A DNA stretch of 12,753 nucleotides from Patescibacteria group bacterium (GTDB lineage Bacteria; Patescibacteriota; Minisyncoccia; Phycocordibacterales; UBA9973), in contig JAIEON010000054.1 in assembly GCA_019750345.1 (NCBI GenBank), positions 1 through 12,753 of the forward strand, given 5' to 3'. Made by a program: the position numbers and the translations under genes. This document shows, piece after piece, positions 12,342 through 12,753 of this stretch (the first letter of the stretch is position 1; each line of letters opens with the position of its first letter). The notes beneath the pieces were generated by a model. The model was not told where the DNA came from, made no database searches, and worked only from the letters and a program-made list of their open reading frames with translations.

Positions 12342-12753
12342 ATGTCTACAGAAGAAATTACAAAAACTGAAGAAGAAGTTATTGCAACTACTCCTACAGA
12401 AAGCGAAGAAGGTGACTCTCACCGTCCAAAACTCGAAGACCTCGTTGAAGGACCAGTGATCGCCGTTGATAAAGCTGCTGTGTATATCGACCTCGCACCA
12501 TATGGTACTGGGGTGATCTATGGCCGCGAATTTATCGCTGTGCGTGACCTCGTCAAGAAAACAAACATTGGTGACATCATCAAAGCAAAGGTTGTCGAAG
12601 TTGAAAACGAAAACGGATACGTTGAACTTTCATTGAAAGAAGCAAAGCAGGCACTCCTCTGGAGCGAAGCAGAGCGGGCAATCAAAGACAAAACTATGTT
12701 TGACCTTGTTATCAAGGAAGCAAACAAGGGTGGTCTTATCATCGATTGGCAAG
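12342..12753 (+). CDS. rpsA: 30S ribosomal protein S1, 5' part
   Basis: 137 codons are visible; the frame runs off the window end. A Glu/Thr-rich acidic N-terminus (1-35) is followed by a first S1/OB-fold domain (about 36-100: GPVIAVDKAAVYIDL, GTGVIYGREF, GDIIKAKVVEVENENGYVELSLKEA) and the start of a second (from about 118: MFDLVIKEANKGGLIIDW). S1 binds single-stranded A/U-rich mRNA on the 30S subunit and helps initiation on mRNAs with weak or no Shine-Dalgarno, which are common in this window. The ATG at 12342 is the first in frame and directly follows a T-rich tract. Its own mRNA lacks a Shine-Dalgarno, which fits possible autogenous control. The other S1 repeats lie beyond the window. Confidence 0.92.
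   Translation, partial: MSTEEITKTEEEVIATTPTESEEGDSHRPKLEDLVEGPVIAVDKAAVYIDLAPYGTGVIYGREFIAVRDLVKKTNIGDIIKAKVVEVENENGYVELSLKEAKQALLWSEAERAIKDKTMFDLVIKEANKGGLIIDWQ

Noticed and set aside
12089..12370. Plus-strand ORF spanning the MBL-rpsA intergenic region
   Set aside because: Overlaps the MBL start, both promoters, the hairpins and the rpsA start in another frame; peptide has no features. The rpsA frame from 12342 is clearly the coding one.
12518..12742. Minus-strand ORF inside rpsA
   Set aside because: Antisense shadow of the S1 domain coding sequence.
1..12753. CRISPR array, insertion sequence or integrase/attachment site
   Set aside because: No regularly spaced repeats, transposase or integrase ORF, or terminal inverted repeats were found. 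The tRNA-Lys fragment could recall an att remnant, but it is a 5' half with no element next to it.

Overview
The window looks like part of a Patescibacteria (CPR, Parcubacteria-like) chromosome. This is inferred from three things: tightly packed small genes, frequent absence of Shine-Dalgarno sequences, and above all a tandem set of two-helix 'T4SS pilin' proteins of the kind common in that group. Long genes such as gyrA read through with no in-frame TGA, so UGA is not recoded and the Gracilibacteria/SR1 code is excluded. None of the four tRNA genes encodes its CCA end.

Layout. 1-660 is a tRNA region. A 5'-truncated tRNA-Cys and tRNA-Leu(UAA) lie on +, followed seven bases later by a small two-helix membrane ORF and a bidirectional terminator. 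tRNA-Leu(UAG), a decayed tRNA-Lys fragment and tRNA-Lys(CUU) lie on -, behind their own promoter. 710-3173 (+) holds two transcription units, each with a perfect -35/-10 pair. The first is a secreted protein of unknown function. The second is an SPFH/band 7-like coiled-coil protein overlapping a three-helix membrane protein.

3234-8645 (-) is a compact seven-gene unit: SAM methyltransferase, membrane-anchored solute-binding protein without transporter genes, a 562-residue protein joining Fn3-like repeats and a Cys-flanked Ca-binding loop to a C-terminal pilin-like hairpin, then four small pilin-like paralogues. It ends at a terminator shared with the convergent SPFH unit. I read it as a cell-surface assembly operon (pilus or T4SS-like appendage plus an adhesin-like subunit). 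No VirB4/VirD4-type ATPase gene lies in the window. This is the best candidate for a poorly described system.

8761-12111 (-) carries an MBL-fold protein that has lost its metal ligands, a 68-residue one-helix protein and gyrA. Divergent from it, 12184-12753 (+) is a structured ~145-nt leader and the 5' end of rpsA (ribosomal protein S1). The leader has mutually exclusive pairings and a terminator-like hairpin ending just before the rpsA start codon.

Regulation. Most transcription units start from extended -10 promoters (TGN before TATAAT-like hexamers). For the methyltransferase and MBL genes the -10 is only 6-7 bases from the ATG, so their mRNAs should be leaderless.
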